NCBI GenBank assembly: GCA_029554865.1
Contig: JAKPUX010000056.1
Location: 62,001-126,000, forward strand
Length of the DNA: 64,000 nt
Source: a bacterium
GTDB taxonomy: Bacteria > Zhuqueibacterota > Zhuqueibacteria > Residuimicrobiales > Residuimicrobiaceae
Direction of reading: 5' to 3'
Both the position numbers and the translations under genes were made by a program. The notes under the pieces were generated by a model that was not told the DNA's origin, made no database searches, and worked only from the letters and a program-made list of their open reading frames with translations. The stretch's first letter is position 1; each line of letters opens with the position of its first letter. This document shows, piece by piece, positions 36,198-45,500 of this stretch.

Positions 36198-36213
36198 CTC
36201 ACCCTGCGGTGAG
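36198..36213. promoter_or_regulatory. Candidate activator-binding palindrome
   Basis: CTCACC and GGTGAG form a perfect inverted repeat around CTGC. The centre is about 210 bases upstream of the expected sigma-54 start site, within the range used by enhancer-binding proteins. Which protein binds is not shown. Confidence 0.4.
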
Positions 36214-36432
36214 GGGGTAGAGAGAAAAGTCGGAGTAACCAGGGATGGAAGCGGATGATGGGGGAAGATGAACAGGAAACGGGGCGCAAAGGAAGCTTCC
36301 GGGTGGACGGCCGGTATTCGGGAACCGGCGGCAGATGAGTGGCCGGTGGAGGAATACGCTGCGGCTGAGCGGCTGAACGAAAGGAGGACAAGGGTGCAGG
36401 TGCACAGCCGTCAACCCGGAAGTCACGCTATT

Positions 36433-36840
36433 CTAGTTAACGGGGAGGCCCTCTTTGTGGGCGATGATTTTTTCCATCACCGCTGCGATTTCCAGGGCTT
36501 CATCGCTCGAGCGCGGCTTGATGCTCTGGAAAGTCACCCCCTGTTCGGCTGCGGTCTTGCGGATGCGATAGGTAAAATCATCGGAGATGAGGATAACCGG
36601 CAGGCGCGGGCGCAGCCGGCGGATCACGGGGAGAATCTCCGTGCCGACCTGTCCGCTCATGTCGATGTCCACCAGCAGGAGATCAATCTCCTTCTCCAGC
36701 ATCTGCAGGATGGCATCCGCACCGCGCCGGACACATTCGACACGGTAGTCTGTCGCCAGTTGTGCGCGCAGCGTCTCTTCCAGATTCCGATCGCTCGTGG
36801 CGACGACGATCGTTCTGCCCAATTTGCGCGTTGTTTGCAT
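36433..36840 (-). CDS. Stand-alone receiver-domain protein, atypical active site
   Basis: 135 residues, a single CheY-like domain. The phosphoacceptor is Asp58 (LLLVDIDMSG), with Ser86 (VILISDD) and Lys108 (SIKPR) as the switch residues. The acidic pair that holds Mg2+ in normal receivers should be where VVATSD is; instead Thr15-Ser16 occupy the position, with one Asp at 17. Phosphorylation may be weak or absent, as in pseudo-receivers. No output domain. It lies behind its own sigma-54-like promoter and a long hairpin, near two sensor kinases. Confidence 0.8.
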   Translation of the reverse strand: MQTTRKLGRTIVVATSDRNLEETLRAQLATDYRVECVRRGADAILQMLEKEIDLLLVDIDMSGQVGTEILPVIRRLRPRLPVILISDDFTYRIRKTAAEQGVTFQSIKPRSSDEALEIAAVMEKIIAHKEGLPVN

Positions 36841-36888
36841 AATCCTCGTTGCGCCTTTCGCCTAGTAGGTTACCCACACCTTTATGTT

Positions 36889-36963
36889 GCAGCTCCCTGC
36901 CAGAGGCCGCCTCCCTTTACCCCCAGGGAGGCAGACCTCTGCAGGGCTGCCGCTGATTTCAGC
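36889..36963 (-). promoter_or_regulatory. Long structured leader hairpin
   Basis: Nested complementary blocks form one extended stem: GCAG 36889-36892 with CTGC 36947-36950, CCCTG 36895-36899 with CAGGG 36942-36946, CAGAGG 36901-36906 with CCTCTG 36936-36941, and GCCTCCCT 36909-36916 with AGGGAGGC 36925-36932, around an eight-base loop. In all 23 pairs with small interior bulges. A second hairpin follows at 36952-36963 (GCTGA/TCAGC). On the minus strand this falls at the very 5' end of the predicted receiver transcript. It could be a riboregulator, an RNA stabiliser or a protein-binding site. Confidence 0.65.
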
Positions 36964-36972
36964 AGACAAACG

Positions 36973-36988
36973 AACAACTTTTGTGCCA
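36973..36988 (-). promoter_or_regulatory. Sigma-54-like promoter for the receiver gene
   Basis: The minus strand reads TGGCACAAAAGTTGTT. GG and GT are ten bases apart; the -24 half is perfect and the -12 half has TTGT for TTGC. The expected start is near 36962, directly at the beginning of the hairpin. Confidence 0.6.
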
Positions 36989-37204
36989 GAATTTCAAAAA
37001 ACGGCGCTCTTTTTCGGTATTATTTATTAAGCAATTACGAGGATGTAACCGGAGGGGCAGACGATCGGGGCCGCCCTGTCCACAGAAATGTCACCTGAGC
37101 AGGGGCCGGAGACGGACACTATCTTTTATTTGACTGATTTTATTATACTTCTAATCGTTGCTTAAAATGGACAAACCCGGGCGTAAGCGTATCTGCTTTG
37201 TTAC

Positions 37205-37238
37205 AATAAATACAAAACCCCGCCCTTCGGGGCGGGGT
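37205..37238 (-). terminator. Rho-independent terminator after the NtrC-type gene
   Basis: ACCCCGCCC (37217-37225) and GGGCGGGGT (37230-37238) form a perfect nine-pair stem around a four-base loop. On the minus strand it is followed by TTTTGTATTT, so it ends the transcript of the 37253-41338 genes about 15 bases after their stop. Confidence 0.9.
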
Positions 37239-37252
37239 CAATCATGGCAGGA

Positions 37253-38746
37253 TTACTCCTCCTCGCTGTCGAGGAGCTCCTCCTCCTCTTCCTCGAGATC
37301 ATCGGGCGGCTCCTCCTCCCCGTTCTCCGCGGCGGCGACGCTGTTGCGCGGCCAGATGATGCCGTGCGCCTCGATGAGCCGGTAGATGGTCTTGCGGTTC
37401 AGCCCGGCCACCTTGGCCACCTTGGCGATGGTCTTGTATTTGTCAAGCAGATTCTCAAGGTACTGCTTTTCCCACTGCTTGATGATGGCTGCCTTGGCCT
37501 GCTTGAAATCCATATCCTCGGTAACCTGAACGAACATCTTTTTCTGATGGGGCAGAATCTCCTCCGGCAGGTCATCCAGGTCGAGTTCGCTCTTGCGCGC
37601 CAGGGCGACCATGTGCTCCATGACGTTCTGCAGCTGGCGCACATTGCCAGGCCAGTTGTGCTGCTGCAGGGCAAGGAGTGCATCACTCGAAATTGTCTCC
37701 ACCTCGACCGGACCGAACTGGCGGTACTGGCGCAGAAAATGGTAGACCAGCAGGGGGATGTCCTCGCGGCGTTCGCGCAGGGGGGGAATCGACAGCCGGA
37801 TGACCTGCAGGCGGTAAAAGAGATCCTCCCGCAGCCGCTTCTCCTTGACCAGCACATCTGGATCGCAGTTGGTGGCGCTGATGATGCGAACATCGATCTC
37901 GCGCTCCTTGACGCTCCCCAGCCGGCGCACCTTGTGGTCCTGCAGTACCCGCAGCAGCTTGTGCTGCAGGTCAAAGCTCACCTCCGACATCTCGTCAAGA
38001 AAGAGCGTCCCCTTGTCAGCGGTCTCGAAAAGCCCGGGCTTGTCGATGTTGGCCCCGGTGAAGGCCCCCTTGACATGGCCGAACAGCTCGCCCTCGAGCA
38101 GATTGTCGGGCAGGGCGCCGACAGCGACCGGCACAAAGGACTCATCCCTGCGCTGGCTGTGATAATGAATGCCCCGGGCGATGATCTCCTTGCCGGTGCC
38201 GGTCTCGCCGTAGATCATCACTGAGGCGTTGGTCGCCGCCACCCGCTTGGCCTTCTCGAAAAGAACGCGCATGACCTCGCTGCCCCCGATGGCCCCGTAA
38301 AAAAGGGTGTCGTCAGTCAGATCGAGACGGCTGCGCAGATAGGCGTTCTCACGCTGCATGCGCGCAAACTTTAAGCCGCGTTCGATCGGCAGCAGGATGT
38401 CATGGTGGGTCTCAACCTTCTGGATATAATCAAAGGCCCCCTTCTTGGTCGCCTCGACCACATCGGGGATGTGGCTGTAAGCGGTGTAGAGGATCACCAC
38501 CGCATCCGGATCGATGCGGCGCACCTCCTCCAGGACCTGGATTCCATCCTTGTGATTGGGCATATAGAGGTCCGAAAGAACCAGCAGGGGACGCTCCCGC
38601 GCGAAAAGGCGAATGCCGTCTTCGGCATTGGTGGCTGTAATGCAGCTGTACTGGCTCTTCTTGAGCATCTTGACCAGTGAATCGAGAACAGTGCGTTCAT
38701 CATCGATGACCAGAATGGAACGGTCACTGGTCTTCTTGTCATTCAT
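37253..38746 (-). CDS. NtrC-family sigma-54 response regulator
   Basis: 497 residues in three domains. Receiver at 10-125: acidic pair Asp15-Asp16, phosphoacceptor Asp59 (VLSDLYMP), Thr88 and Lys110, all intact. AAA+ domain at about 150-385: Walker A GETGTGKE at 180-187, the sigma-54-contact loop GAFTGA at 227-232, and Walker B LFLDE near 248-252. A Fis-type helix-turn-helix lies near 440-465 (IAKVAKVAGLNRKTIYRLIE). The tail is unusually acidic, with runs of Glu and Asp. It should activate sigma-54 promoters when phosphorylated; the promoters at 36005 and 36973 are the nearest candidates. Last gene of a three-gene unit with two kinases. Confidence 0.9.
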   Translation of the reverse strand: MNDKKTSDRSILVIDDERTVLDSLVKMLKKSQYSCITATNAEDGIRLFARERPLLVLSDLYMPNHKDGIQVLEEVRRIDPDAVVILYTAYSHIPDVVEATKKGAFDYIQKVETHHDILLPIERGLKFARMQRENAYLRSRLDLTDDTLFYGAIGGSEVMRVLFEKAKRVAATNASVMIYGETGTGKEIIARGIHYHSQRRDESFVPVAVGALPDNLLEGELFGHVKGAFTGANIDKPGLFETADKGTLFLDEMSEVSFDLQHKLLRVLQDHKVRRLGSVKEREIDVRIISATNCDPDVLVKEKRLREDLFYRLQVIRLSIPPLRERREDIPLLVYHFLRQYRQFGPVEVETISSDALLALQQHNWPGNVRQLQNVMEHMVALARKSELDLDDLPEEILPHQKKMFVQVTEDMDFKQAKAAIIKQWEKQYLENLLDKYKTIAKVAKVAGLNRKTIYRLIEAHGIIWPRNSVAAAENGEEEPPDDLEEEEEELLDSEEE

Positions 38747-38752
38747 TCCGTG

Positions 38753-39781
38753 CTATCCTTTCTTGACCATGTTCTTGGCGACGGGAAACAGCAGACGTGC
38801 CGTCGTGCCGCTGCCGGGCACACTCTCCAGTTCAAGGAAACCCTTGTAGCGGGCGGCGATGGTGTAACTGATCGGCAAACCCACACCCAGATGGTCTGTG
38901 GATTTGGTCGAATAAAAGGGTTCATAAATCCTCTTCATCTCGGCGGCCGCAATGCCCGCACCACTGTCGCTAATGGATACCGCGGCCATGCCGTCACTGC
39001 TCCCGCAGCGGATGATCACCTCTCCCCCCTCCGGCGAGGCCTCGACGGCGTTGCGCAGCAGATGGAGCAGACACTGCTCGAGGAGGATGTCATTGGCATA
39101 GATGAGTGAGGAGACAGGACCGGCGCTTACACTGATCTGCACCCCACGCGGAGCGGTGAGCAGCTGGATGACCTCCACAGCCTTTTCAAGCACCGCCTCG
39201 AGCTGAACCAGCTTGCCGCTGTTTCCCTCCTCACGGCTGAAGGATTCCAGGGCTTGCGTGACTCGGGAGATGGCGTAGACCTGCTCCTGCAGCTCGGCCA
39301 GCTCGGCTCGCACCCTGGACCACTCCGGGCCGGGCTCCTCCTCCAGAACCAGACAACCGATCCCGTTGAGGACAGCTGCAAGGGGATTGTTGAGCCGGGA
39401 GGCGAGCTTGTGGGCAAAGGTCGAGACCTCCTCCATCCGGCCGCCCAACTCCTGCTGGTGCTGCTGCCGCTTCTCCCGGGTGACATCCGTCAGCACGATG
39501 GTCGCCCCCTCGATCCGTTCCCCCTCGACCAGGGGCTCGGCCAGCCAATGCAGGGCCAGCAGCGGCGAGGGGAAGATCTTTTCACCGCCGGCGCTCCGGC
39601 CATGCCGGACCGCTTCGGCCAGGGCTTCGGCCGCGTCGCCCAGACCGAGGGCCTGCAGACGGCGATGGAGCTGCTGCCCGCTCTTGAGGCTCTCACCGAG
39701 GGTCCGCTCCAGCACATCCCCGAAACTGTGACGAAGGCGCAGCTGGCGGTCGACAATAAATTTTTGTACTCTTTCTTTCAC
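38753..39781 (-). CDS. Soluble sensor kinase with intact ATPase but altered H-box
   Basis: 342 residues, no membrane span. A PAS-like N-terminal region (to about 100) precedes the DHp helices with AHKLASRLNNPLAAVLNG at 123-140. His124 is followed by Lys where the acidic Glu or Asp is usual. The ATPase domain is complete: LHLLRNAVEASPEGG (N box), ISDSGAGI (G1), FYSTKSTDHLGVGL (F/G2). Because the acid residue after His assists phosphotransfer, self-phosphorylation may be impaired, while ATP binding should be normal. It lies between the second kinase and the NtrC-type regulator, five bases before the latter, so they form one operon. Confidence 0.8.
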   Translation of the reverse strand: MKERVQKFIVDRQLRLRHSFGDVLERTLGESLKSGQQLHRRLQALGLGDAAEALAEAVRHGRSAGGEKIFPSPLLALHWLAEPLVEGERIEGATIVLTDVTREKRQQHQQELGGRMEEVSTFAHKLASRLNNPLAAVLNGIGCLVLEEEPGPEWSRVRAELAELQEQVYAISRVTQALESFSREEGNSGKLVQLEAVLEKAVEVIQLLTAPRGVQISVSAGPVSSLIYANDILLEQCLLHLLRNAVEASPEGGEVIIRCGSSDGMAAVSISDSGAGIAAAEMKRIYEPFYSTKSTDHLGVGLPISYTIAARYKGFLELESVPGSGTTARLLFPVAKNMVKKG

Positions 39782-39841
39782 TCAAACCTCTGCTTAAGGA
39801 TGCATGGCATGGGAGCATGAGCAAGGGCTGCGGCGGCGCCT

Positions 39842-41338
39842 TCAGACGGGCCGGGAGAGCAGCTTGCCCTCCGCGGCGAGCAGAATGACGATTTCCGTTG
39901 ATCCGTCATGAAGCCGGCGCATCCTGAAGCCTCCCCCCAGCTCGGCAATGATCGCATAAGCGAGGGCGAGGCGGAGATGGGCCGACCGCCAGGGCGGCTG
40001 GGAGGGGAGCGGTTCGCTCCATCCCGGCGCCGATCCGCTGAAGACCAGCCGCATCGCCAGACCGCCCTCCGCATCGGGCTCCACGGACAGACGAACGGAG
40101 CCGGCCGCGCCGGCCTGGTCCAGGGCGTGCAGGAGCAGGCCGGAGAGCCCTTTCTGCAGACGGATGCCGTCACAGGCCAGGGGCGGCAGCTCCTCGGGCA
40201 TCTCCAGCTCGATGCGGACATCCTTGTAGGGCCGCCGCCACTCCGCCACGAAGCGCGCATTCTTGATTAGTTCGGCCAGGTCGCACTCCTCGATCCGGCT
40301 CGAATCGTCCGATCCCATTGGCGCGATCTCCTCCAGGATGGTGTTGATCTCCTCGACCTGATGGGTGAAGAGGTCGATTGCGCCCTGGAATTTGTGCACT
40401 CCCCCAGGCTCATAAAGGTTGTCGTTGCGCAGCATGTCCAGCTCGCACATCAGGGCGGTGAGGGGATTACGGATGTCGTGCACGATCCGAGCGGTGAACT
40501 GGCAGAGGTTGGTCATCTGCAGGGCGAAAAGATTCTGTGCCCCCTCCCGTTCCGTGGAGAGTTCAGGCAGGGCCGCCACCAGGGCCAGGGTCAGCTCGGG
40601 ATTGGCCGGCAGGGGGGCGATCCAGAAATGGCAGGGTCCGGCCGCTTCACGCTCTCCGGAGACCAGCCTGCCTTCACCGTCCTGCAGGGAGGCGGCGAGG
40701 GCTGCCGCGGCCTGCGCGCGCACAGAGGCTGGCAGCATGGTCGAGAGCGGCCGGTCGAGGGCGTCGGCCGCGTAGACCGAGCGCCAGGCCGCGTTGACAT
40801 AGAGCACCGCGCCGTCGGCCGCCGCCGCGGCCACGGCAAAGGGCAGGGCATCCACCAGGGCGGAAAGCATGCGCACCATCGCCCGCTGTTCATCGGCGAC
40901 CAGCTGATTGAGGGGGTCCTCCCCCGCCGCGCCCGGCTCGCTTTGCCCGCCTCCCGCTTCATAAAAGCAGACTGCCGCACCCAGGAGACGCCCCTCGATG
41001 GCGAGGGGCGAGACCTCGATGCGGCAGTTGAGACGGGGATGACGCAGATGGAGCTGACGGTGCTTGCCCTTGACCAGGGTGAACTGGATCGCTTCGTGCA
41101 GCTCCGCGTCGTTGAGTCCGGGATGTTCAAAGAGGGAGAGGCCGAGCAGCCCCTGCCCCGGCACCCCGGTGAACCACTGCTGCCGGCTGTTGACCCACTG
41201 GATCCGCCCCTCCGCGTCGATGAAGATGATGCCGACGCTGATGTGCGTAAGCAGCTGGCCCGCCAGCAAGGTCATGAATGAAGAGGCGCCCGCCTGAGAA
41301 TCCATCGCGTTGATCACTATTCCGTTAAAAACCCGCAC
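39842..41338 (-). CDS. PAS-PAS sensor kinase with normal H-box but degenerate ATPase domain
   Basis: 498 residues, soluble. Two PAS domains are seen (about 25-125 and 155-260). The DHp H-box is canonical, IVHDIRNPLTAL with His287. The C-terminal ATPase-like domain lacks the N-box Asn (LSGLLLHALDQAGA) and the G1 Asp-Gly motif, and G2 glycines are gone. It probably cannot bind ATP normally. The GTG at 41336-41338 has a weak GGGAAG nearby; ATG 41305 (MDSQAGAS) is a reasonable alternative start. It heads the kinase/regulator transcript; the promoter candidate at 41410 fits. Confidence 0.75.
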   Translation of the reverse strand: MRVFNGIVINAMDSQAGASSFMTLLAGQLLTHISVGIIFIDAEGRIQWVNSRQQWFTGVPGQGLLGLSLFEHPGLNDAELHEAIQFTLVKGKHRQLHLRHPRLNCRIEVSPLAIEGRLLGAAVCFYEAGGGQSEPGAAGEDPLNQLVADEQRAMVRMLSALVDALPFAVAAAAADGAVLYVNAAWRSVYAADALDRPLSTMLPASVRAQAAAALAASLQDGEGRLVSGEREAAGPCHFWIAPLPANPELTLALVAALPELSTEREGAQNLFALQMTNLCQFTARIVHDIRNPLTALMCELDMLRNDNLYEPGGVHKFQGAIDLFTHQVEEINTILEEIAPMGSDDSSRIEECDLAELIKNARFVAEWRRPYKDVRIELEMPEELPPLACDGIRLQKGLSGLLLHALDQAGAAGSVRLSVEPDAEGGLAMRLVFSGSAPGWSEPLPSQPPWRSAHLRLALAYAIIAELGGGFRMRRLHDGSTEIVILLAAEGKLLSRPV

Positions 41339-41409
41339 CGCTTCCCAACTGATGCCTCAGCAGCGAACACCTTGCCCGGGGAACGATTCTGACTGTGCTG
41401 TTCCGTCTA

Positions 41410-41438
41410 AATATAGCCAAAATGTCCCTTATGCGCAA
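41410..41438 (-). promoter_or_regulatory. Sigma-70-like promoter for the kinase/NtrC transcript
   Basis: Minus strand TTGCGC (41433-41438) and TATATT (41410-41415) with a 17-base spacer, in an AT-rich patch that separates two divergent genes. Confidence 0.45.
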
Positions 41439-41536
41439 CATAATTTTTATTTATTTACTAAATATTTTATTTTTTCGCCATATTTGTGACATTTATGCCC
41501 CAATGACGTTGGCCCTGGCAGCCCGCCCCTTTTCTC

Positions 41537-41565
41537 TTGAATTCATTACAAAAAAAGTCTATCTT
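41537..41565 (+). promoter_or_regulatory. Sigma-70-like promoter for the YlxR-endonuclease III gene
   Basis: TTGAAT (41537-41542), 17-base spacer, TATCTT (41560-41565). Transcription would begin near 41573, which argues for a translation start downstream of that point and against the longer frame beginning at 41395. The 41339-41628 gap is otherwise regulatory; no additional gene is seen. Confidence 0.6.
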
Positions 41566-41628
41566 ATTCCTGCCGCCTTGCTTCTCTTCGCCCTGGCCGG
41601 CGCTGCCCCTCCACATTCTTGCACAGGA

Positions 41629-42594
41629 GTGATTCTGCCGCCCCCGAAAACCTCATCCCCGCAGCGCACATGCATCGGCTGCCGCAGCTGCAAGCCTGCC
41701 GATGAGCTCATGCGCCTGGCCTACGATTCCGAGCAGGCCGTCCGCTTCGATCCGCGCCGTGAGCTGCCGGGCCGCGGCTGTCACCTCTGCCCCGACCAGC
41801 GCTGTCTCGAAAGCGCGCTGCGGAGCCGGGCTTTCGCCCGCGCCTATCGCCGCGCAGTTCCCGTATCAGCGCTTGCAGGACTGAAAGATGAGTTTGCCGC
41901 CGCTCGGACGGCCTGGATCGCCGCCTTCAGGCGGGGACGCCGCACCGCCCTGATCACAGAGCGCCTCGAATCCGCCTTCGGCGAACCCGTCTGGCAATCC
42001 GGTGAGGATCCCCTCGCCGCCCTCATCCTCACCGTGCTCTCGCAGAGCACCAACGACCGCAACCGCGACTTCGCCTTCCAGCGTCTGCGCACAGCCTTTC
42101 CCGATTGGGAGTCCGTGAGCAGAGCCCCGAGCACAGCCATCGCCGAAGCGATCCGCCCGGCCGGACTGGCCAACCAGAAGAGCGTGCGCATCCGCGACAT
42201 CCTGCACTGGGTCAAGGCCACCTACGGCGGCTTCGACCTCAGCCCCCTCTGCGGGCAGGACCCCCGCGAGGTCAGCGCGACCTTCATGCAGCTCAAGGGG
42301 ATCGGCATCAAGACCATCAGCGTGGTGCTGATGGTGGCCTGCGGCGCCAATGTCTTCCCCGTCGATACCCATGTCCACCGCATCTGCCAGCGCCTCGGCC
42401 TGGTGCCGCAGGGGCTGAGCGCTGAAAAGACCCATGAGCTCATGCAGCCCCTCGTCCCGCCGGGCAAGAGCTACTCCCTGCATATGAATTTTCTCAGGCT
42501 GGGCCGGACCATCTGCCAGGCGCGCAAGCCCCGCTGCGCCGAATGCCCGGTCGCCCTCTGGTGCCCCTCATCTTCCCTATTTGAAAGCGAATAA
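41629..42594 (+). CDS. YlxR (DUF448) domain fused to endonuclease III
   Basis: 321 residues from GTG 41629; a CTG six bases on is better spaced from AGGAG, so the exact start is uncertain. Residues about 12-75 are a YlxR domain: RTCIGCRSCK, LMRLAYD, LPGRGCHLCP, CLESAL. Residues about 95-320 are an Nth glycosylase: helix-hairpin-helix LKGIGIKTIS with catalytic Lys228, and VDTHVHRI with catalytic Asp246, 18 apart as in E. coli Nth. The Fe-S cluster motif C-x6-C-x2-C-x5-C is complete at the end. Nth removes oxidised pyrimidines and cuts abasic sites; YlxR is an RNA-binding nucleoid or RNase P-associated protein elsewhere. The fusion is unusual. Confidence 0.85.
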   Translation: MILPPPKTSSPQRTCIGCRSCKPADELMRLAYDSEQAVRFDPRRELPGRGCHLCPDQRCLESALRSRAFARAYRRAVPVSALAGLKDEFAAARTAWIAAFRRGRRTALITERLESAFGEPVWQSGEDPLAALILTVLSQSTNDRNRDFAFQRLRTAFPDWESVSRAPSTAIAEAIRPAGLANQKSVRIRDILHWVKATYGGFDLSPLCGQDPREVSATFMQLKGIGIKTISVVLMVACGANVFPVDTHVHRICQRLGLVPQGLSAEKTHELMQPLVPPGKSYSLHMNFLRLGRTICQARKPRCAECPVALWCPSSSLFESE

Positions 42595-42597
42595 CCC

Positions 42598-45500
42598 ATG
42601 AAGCGCTTGATCACCCTCTTCCTGCTGGCGGCGGTCCTCTCCGCCTTTGCCGCCCCGATTGATGTCACCTTCCGTCACTACCCGACGGCCCCGACCGTGC
42701 AGCGCGCCTTCGTCCCCGGCAGCTTTAACAACTGGGGCCCTAACGCCAGCGGCGTCATCACCACCGGCGCCCCCTCCGAGATGGCCTGGGCCGACAGCCT
42801 CGGCTGCTACATCAAACAGTATACTCTCGAGACCGGCGTTACCTACAATTACAAGTTCCATGAGCACCTCAACGCCGCCGGATCGCAGTGGCAGTGGCTG
42901 CGCGATCCCCTCAATCCCCTTATCAACACCGCCGACAACAACAACTCTTTGCTCACCCCTGAGCCGATCATGCTCTTCGAGATCAGGCCGGCCGAGGGAG
43001 CCCTGATCACCGACCAGGGTGCCTGGCTCACCGCCGGGGCCTTCGCCGCCGCCGGCGATTCCCTGCTCCTTTCCGCCTCGACCATCATCATCGACGGCGC
43101 GGTGGCCTCCACCCTGGAAGGATGCTGGCTGGGCGGCCTGGGGCTGATCCATTACCCACTCCCTGCCCTGGCCAACGGCAGCCACAGCCTCACCATCCGC
43201 CTGGCTGCCCGCAGCGGGGCCGTCGTCGAGGAGACGGTCACCTTCTCGACCCTGACCGGGGATCTTTTCTTCATGACGCCCTCATGCGACAGCCTCCTGG
43301 CCGCGGAGAGGATCGTGCGCTGGAAGGTCAACCGCCCCTTCGAGCAGATCGCCGCCATCAGCCTGCGTCAGTCGGGCAAAGCCGCCGTCGATATCATGCC
43401 TGAGCCGGACGGGGAATACGCCCGCAGCGTCGCCTGCAGCCGCGGGGTCAACACCTTCGTGCTCAGCCTGACCGACCACGCCGGCGCGACCATCCACAGT
43501 GACACCCTCTTCCTGCGCTATCCCCTGCCGCAGCACCCGGTGCCCGGCGTCGCCCTCTCGCGCAGCGGGGACAAGATCAAAATTACCGGCAGCGCCCGCG
43601 ATCCGCAGAACAAACCGATGAGCTATCGCTGGTCCACTTCGGTGCTCAATCCGGCCCTCCTGCCGGGAGTTAATGGCAGCAGCGAACTGGTGCTGGAGAT
43701 CGATCCCCCCACACGGCCCGGGGATTACAGCCTCGAGCTCACCGCCACCGACGCCGACGGCCTCAGCAGCAGCGCCGAGTCCTTCTTCACCATCCTCGCC
43801 GACGGCAGCGTCGTTCTGCCCGGCTCCGCGACGGTGCCGCAGTGGGTGCGCGAGGCCCGCATCTACTGCATCTTCTTCAAGGCCTTCTCGGCAGGCGGAC
43901 GCATCGCCGAAGCCATCCCCCGCCTGGGCTATATCAAGGCGATGGGCTTCAACACCATCTGGGTGCTGCCGGTGATGGACGTCGAGGGTAATATTGACCA
44001 GGGCGCCAATATCGGCTACAACATTATCGATTTTTTCCATGTCGATCCGGACTACGGCACAGATGAGGATTTCCGGGAGTTCGTGCGGCGCGCCCACGAG
44101 GCCGGGCTGCGGGTGATCCTCGACGTCACCCCCAACCACTCCAGCCGCTCCCATCCCTGCGCCCTCGACGCCCGCGCCAATCGCAAATACAGCCGTTATT
44201 ACGATTTTTTTCAACACGAACCGATCAACCACGACACCAACGGCCTGGGGCAGTCGATCTCCGGCGATGGCATCGTCTATTACAGCGCTTTTTCCGATGC
44301 CCTGGTCAACTGGAACTGGAGCGACGCCGAGGCGCGCAGCTACATGCTCGAGGTCTACAAGTACTGGCTGCGCGAATTCGATATCGACGGCTTTCGCTTT
44401 GATGTCTGGTGGGGCCCCCACCGCCGTTACGGAGTTGGCGCCTTCGACAAGCCTCTGCGCCTCGCCCTGCGCACGGTCAAGTCGAATATCCTCCTGCTCG
44501 GCGAGACCGCGGGCACCGGCAGCGGCACGGAGGATAACTATGCCGACCAGGGCGGCGGCATGGACATGGGCTACGACTGGAACCTCTTCGGCGGCCTCAG
44601 CGCCTACCCCAATCCCGGCGCCCTGCAGATCCGCCTCTATAACTCCGGATTTCGTCCGGGACCCAACAGCTTTTTCCTCCGTTTCCTGGAGAACCATGAC
44701 GAGGACCGCGTCATCTACCGCTATGGCAGCGGTGAAAAGACCATCCCGGTCTCGACAGCCCTCTTCATGGCCACCGGCACCCCCCTGCTCTACGCCGGCC
44801 AGGAGGCCGGAATGGGCCTCTACGGCGGCACCCTCGACGCCCGCCGCCGCGGCACCATCAACTGGTCCGGTCTCTACGCCGCCATCCTGACCCCGCATTA
44901 TCAAAAACTGGCCCAGATCCGCGCCCAGTTCCCCGCCTTCCGCACCCAGTTCGAGGATAGCAACAGCGACGGCCGCATCATCGGCCCCGACGAGGATGTG
45001 CAGCGCCGCCTCGACCAGGGCAGCGCCACCAGCTACGTCATGGCCCGGCCCTGGCTCGACGCCAACGGCCTGGTGGTGATGAATTTCGCCGGCACCGCAC
45101 AGGAGTTTACCATAGCCCTCAAGGCCGGGGAGTGGATGCGTTTCAGCGCCGGATTTTCAGCGCAGGGGAGCTATTGGCTCAACAACCTCTACGACAATAC
45201 CAGCCGGCCGGTGAGCGGGGCGGAGCTCGACACCCTGAAGGTGAGCCTGCCACCTTATGGCGTGGCCATCTACACCATCGCCACCGCAGAGCAGCGGCTG
45301 GTGCTGCCCGACCTCGAGGTGGGCGTTGAGCACAAGAGCCCGGCGGAACTGCCGCAAGCATTCCACCTCGCCGGCAGCTGGCCCAATCCCTTCAACAGCG
45401 CCACCGCCATCCGCTTCACCCTGCACCAGGCGGAGCGGATCGAGGCGGAGATCTTTGACGCCCTCGGCCGGCGCGTGCGCAGCCTGACTGCGGCCGCCCT

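Larger units (their letters stand above)
35893..36432. other. Regulatory intergenic region, no convincing gene
   Basis: 540 bases between two minus-strand genes. It holds the sigma-54 promoter, two inverted repeats, a plus-strand sigma-70-like promoter and an AT-rich patch at 36100-36145. A 16-codon plus-strand frame from ATG 36162 has GGAGGG ahead of it but is too short to call. Confidence 0.7.
36841..37252. other. Leader and promoter region of the receiver gene; no gene
   Basis: 412 bases. From right to left on the minus strand it contains the terminator of the NtrC-type gene, an AT-rich stretch with TATAAT near 37147 but no convincing -35 box, the sigma-54 candidate and the long hairpin. 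I see no tRNA or small open frame with a ribosome site. Confidence 0.65.

Noticed and set aside
36268-37098. A 276-codon plus-strand frame downstream of the plus promoter at 36059.
   Set aside because: Most of it is antisense to the receiver gene and the translation shows no fold; only its first 55 codons lie in unassigned sequence.
41395-41628. An N-terminal membrane extension of the endonuclease III fusion.
   Set aside because: The sequence is AT-rich, contains a good promoter at 41537-41565, and a start downstream of it is more likely.
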